Below are positions 6,342 through 6,896 of a DNA stretch of 6,896 nucleotides, one piece after another (the first letter of the stretch is position 1; the number at the start of each line of letters is the position of its first letter). The stretch spans positions 1 through 6,896 of the forward strand of contig JAITJP010000225.1 of assembly GCA_031278835.1 (NCBI GenBank). The letters run 5' to 3'. This DNA comes from Deltaproteobacteria bacterium (GTDB taxonomy: Bacteria > Desulfobacterota > Desulfarculia > Adiutricales > Adiutricaceae). A program made the position numbers and the translations under genes. The notes below the pieces were generated by a model. That model ran no database searches and had not been told where the DNA came from. It saw nothing but the letters and a program-made list of their open reading frames with translations.

Positions 6342-6533
6342 GTTTTTTCTCCGTTCGGTTATGATGAAAGAGGGGCCATCCAGCCGCTCAAACGATAAAA
6401 ATCAACTTAGGCCCAACTTTGTGGGCCAAATTTTAGGACTTTCAAAATCCCCGCCTCGATTGACTCGAAACAAAAAAAACCAAACCAACCAAATTCACGA
6501 AAGTCTTTAGCCTATCTGGCCAGGCCTAGCCAG

Positions 6534-6588
6534 AGTAAATCCTTGGTCAAAAGCGTAAGGCCGTATTTGTGCCAAGGTCTGATTTACT
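6534..6588 (+). repeat. Inverted repeat followed by a plus-strand T tract
   Basis: AGTAAATC (6534-6541) pairs with GATTTACT (6581-6588), with CTTGG/CCAAG continuing the stem beyond a small bulge (GTCT). On the plus strand TTTTTT follows directly, so it resembles an intrinsic terminator for rightward transcription, although no rightward gene lies in the window. The large loop (about 25 nt) makes it a poor terminator. It also overlaps the sigma-54-like element. Confidence 0.3.
6560..6575 (-). promoter_or_regulatory. Sigma-54-like -24/-12 promoter candidate for the operon
   Basis: On the minus strand TTGGCAC-AAATA-CGGC has a perfect -24 half and the invariant GG and GC dinucleotides at the required 12-bp offset; the -12 half is weaker (CGGC against TTGC). 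It would start transcription near 6548, giving a leader of about 206 nt before ATG 6341. No comparable site was found in the other spacers. Sigma-54 control would need an enhancer-binding activator. Confidence 0.35.
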
Positions 6589-6675
6589 TTTTTGAAACTT
6601 TTTTTTTATCCCGGCCCCCAACCAAAGGGCTTTTGTTTTTTTTTACTCAAGCTTCTGGGTTTAAAAATCATCCGG

Positions 6676-6723
6676 CCCAAGTTTTGAAAAAGCCAGCCTA
6701 GGCCCTTTGGCTAAAAACTTGGG
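6676..6723. repeat. 10-bp perfect inverted repeat, possible upstream activator site
   Basis: CCCAAGTTTT (6676-6685) and AAAACTTGGG (6714-6723) are perfect reverse complements separated by 28 bp, with inner AGCC/GGCT arms (6691-6694, 6709-6712). Its centre lies about 150 bp upstream of the start predicted for the sigma-54-like promoter, a usual place for an activator site. It could equally be an RNA hairpin, for example at the 3' end of an upstream transcript. Confidence 0.4.
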
Positions 6724-6896
6724 TCTCTGCCCTGTCTCCAAAGGGGCCCGTAATCGGTCTAAAAGGCCCCTGGCGGCCTTTGGAAATCCAATTGGCATCA
6801 TTTTACCGGTCAAACGGTCCCAAGGGCTCCCAGGCCCCATTAGGCCCGTTTATGGCCCAGTTGAAAAAACGACTTAGCTTACCCAAAAAGTTCTTC

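Larger units (their letters stand above)
6342..6896. other. 555-bp non-coding, hairpin-rich region upstream of the opine dehydrogenase
   Basis: Apart from the GGAG ribosome binding site (6349-6352), no gene is supported here. Structure includes GGCCCA/TGGGCC (6410-6415, 6422-6427), TCTGGC/GCCAGA (6515-6520, 6529-6534), a stem at 6534-6588, a sigma-54-like element (6560-6575), a 10-bp inverted repeat (6676-6723) and AGGGGCC/GGCCCCT (6742-6748, 6765-6771). A 30-codon open stretch on the minus strand (6895 down to a TAA at 6803-6805) could be the tail of an upstream gene but has no recognisable sequence. I saw no cobalamin box or other known riboswitch motif. Confidence 0.65.

Noticed and set aside
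6411..6429. Second sigma-54-like site (TTGGCCC...GTTGGGC, minus strand)
   Set aside because: The GG and GC dinucleotides are not at the required 12-bp offset; the sequence is better explained as the GGCCCA/TGGGCC hairpin.
6157..6510. Plus-strand open frame of 117 codons running into the upstream region
   Set aside because: Most of it is antisense to the opine dehydrogenase N-terminus, its translation is low in complexity with no family likeness, and no ribosome binding site was seen.
6803..6895. Open stretch of 30 codons on the minus strand at the window edge, possible end of an upstream gene
   Set aside because: A 30-codon open run is common by chance, and the predicted peptide resembles no family I know; it is kept only as a note in the upstream region entry.
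6342..6896. Cobalamin riboswitch, expected because MttB-type enzymes work with corrinoids
   Set aside because: No B12-box-like GCCACTG sequence was found on the minus strand here or in the 2974-3589 gap.

Overview
The window carries five protein-coding genes, all on the minus strand, so transcription runs from high to low coordinates. In reading order they are: an octopine/nopaline (opine) dehydrogenase-family oxidoreductase (6341-5103), a trimethylamine methyltransferase (MttB)-superfamily protein without an internal amber codon (5017-3590), an aspartate/glutamate racemase-family protein (2973-2185), and the two membrane permeases of a branched-chain amino-acid-type ABC importer, LivH-like (2047-1112) and LivM-like (1101-100). 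There are no rRNA, tRNA, CRISPR or insertion-sequence features that I can recognise. Coding GC looks moderate (about 50%), while the spacers are AT-rich with many A/T runs and GGCC-containing inverted repeats. Gene content, strong Shine-Dalgarno sites and spacer style fit an anaerobic bacterium, perhaps a Desulfobacterota (deltaproteobacterial) lineage. That placement is inference from gene content and not a marker-based assignment.

Layout: 6342-6896 is a non-coding, hairpin-rich region upstream of the first gene, with one sigma-54-like -24/-12 element and a distal 10-bp inverted repeat. The opine dehydrogenase and mttB-like genes are separated by 85 bp holding two stem-loops. A 616-bp non-coding gap (2974-3589) follows mttB. 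It holds a long two-tier hairpin just after mttB and, further on, two identical 14-bp palindromes exactly 70 bp apart that flank another hairpin. The racemase and livH are separated by 137 bp with two more hairpins. livH and livM are tightly coupled (10 bp), with the livM ribosome binding site overlapping the livH stop codon. At least 99 bp without an evident gene start follows livM, so the ATPases and the binding protein of the transporter are not seen here.

Taken together, the genes look like a scavenging cluster for a nitrogenous small molecule. LivH/LivM would import an amino-acid-like compound. The MttB-like enzyme would transfer a methyl group from a quaternary or N-methylated amine to a corrinoid protein encoded elsewhere. 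The opine dehydrogenase would make or cleave a secondary-amine link between an amino acid and a keto acid, and the racemase would set stereochemistry. The families are well supported by sequence motifs; the joint pathway and its substrate are inference.
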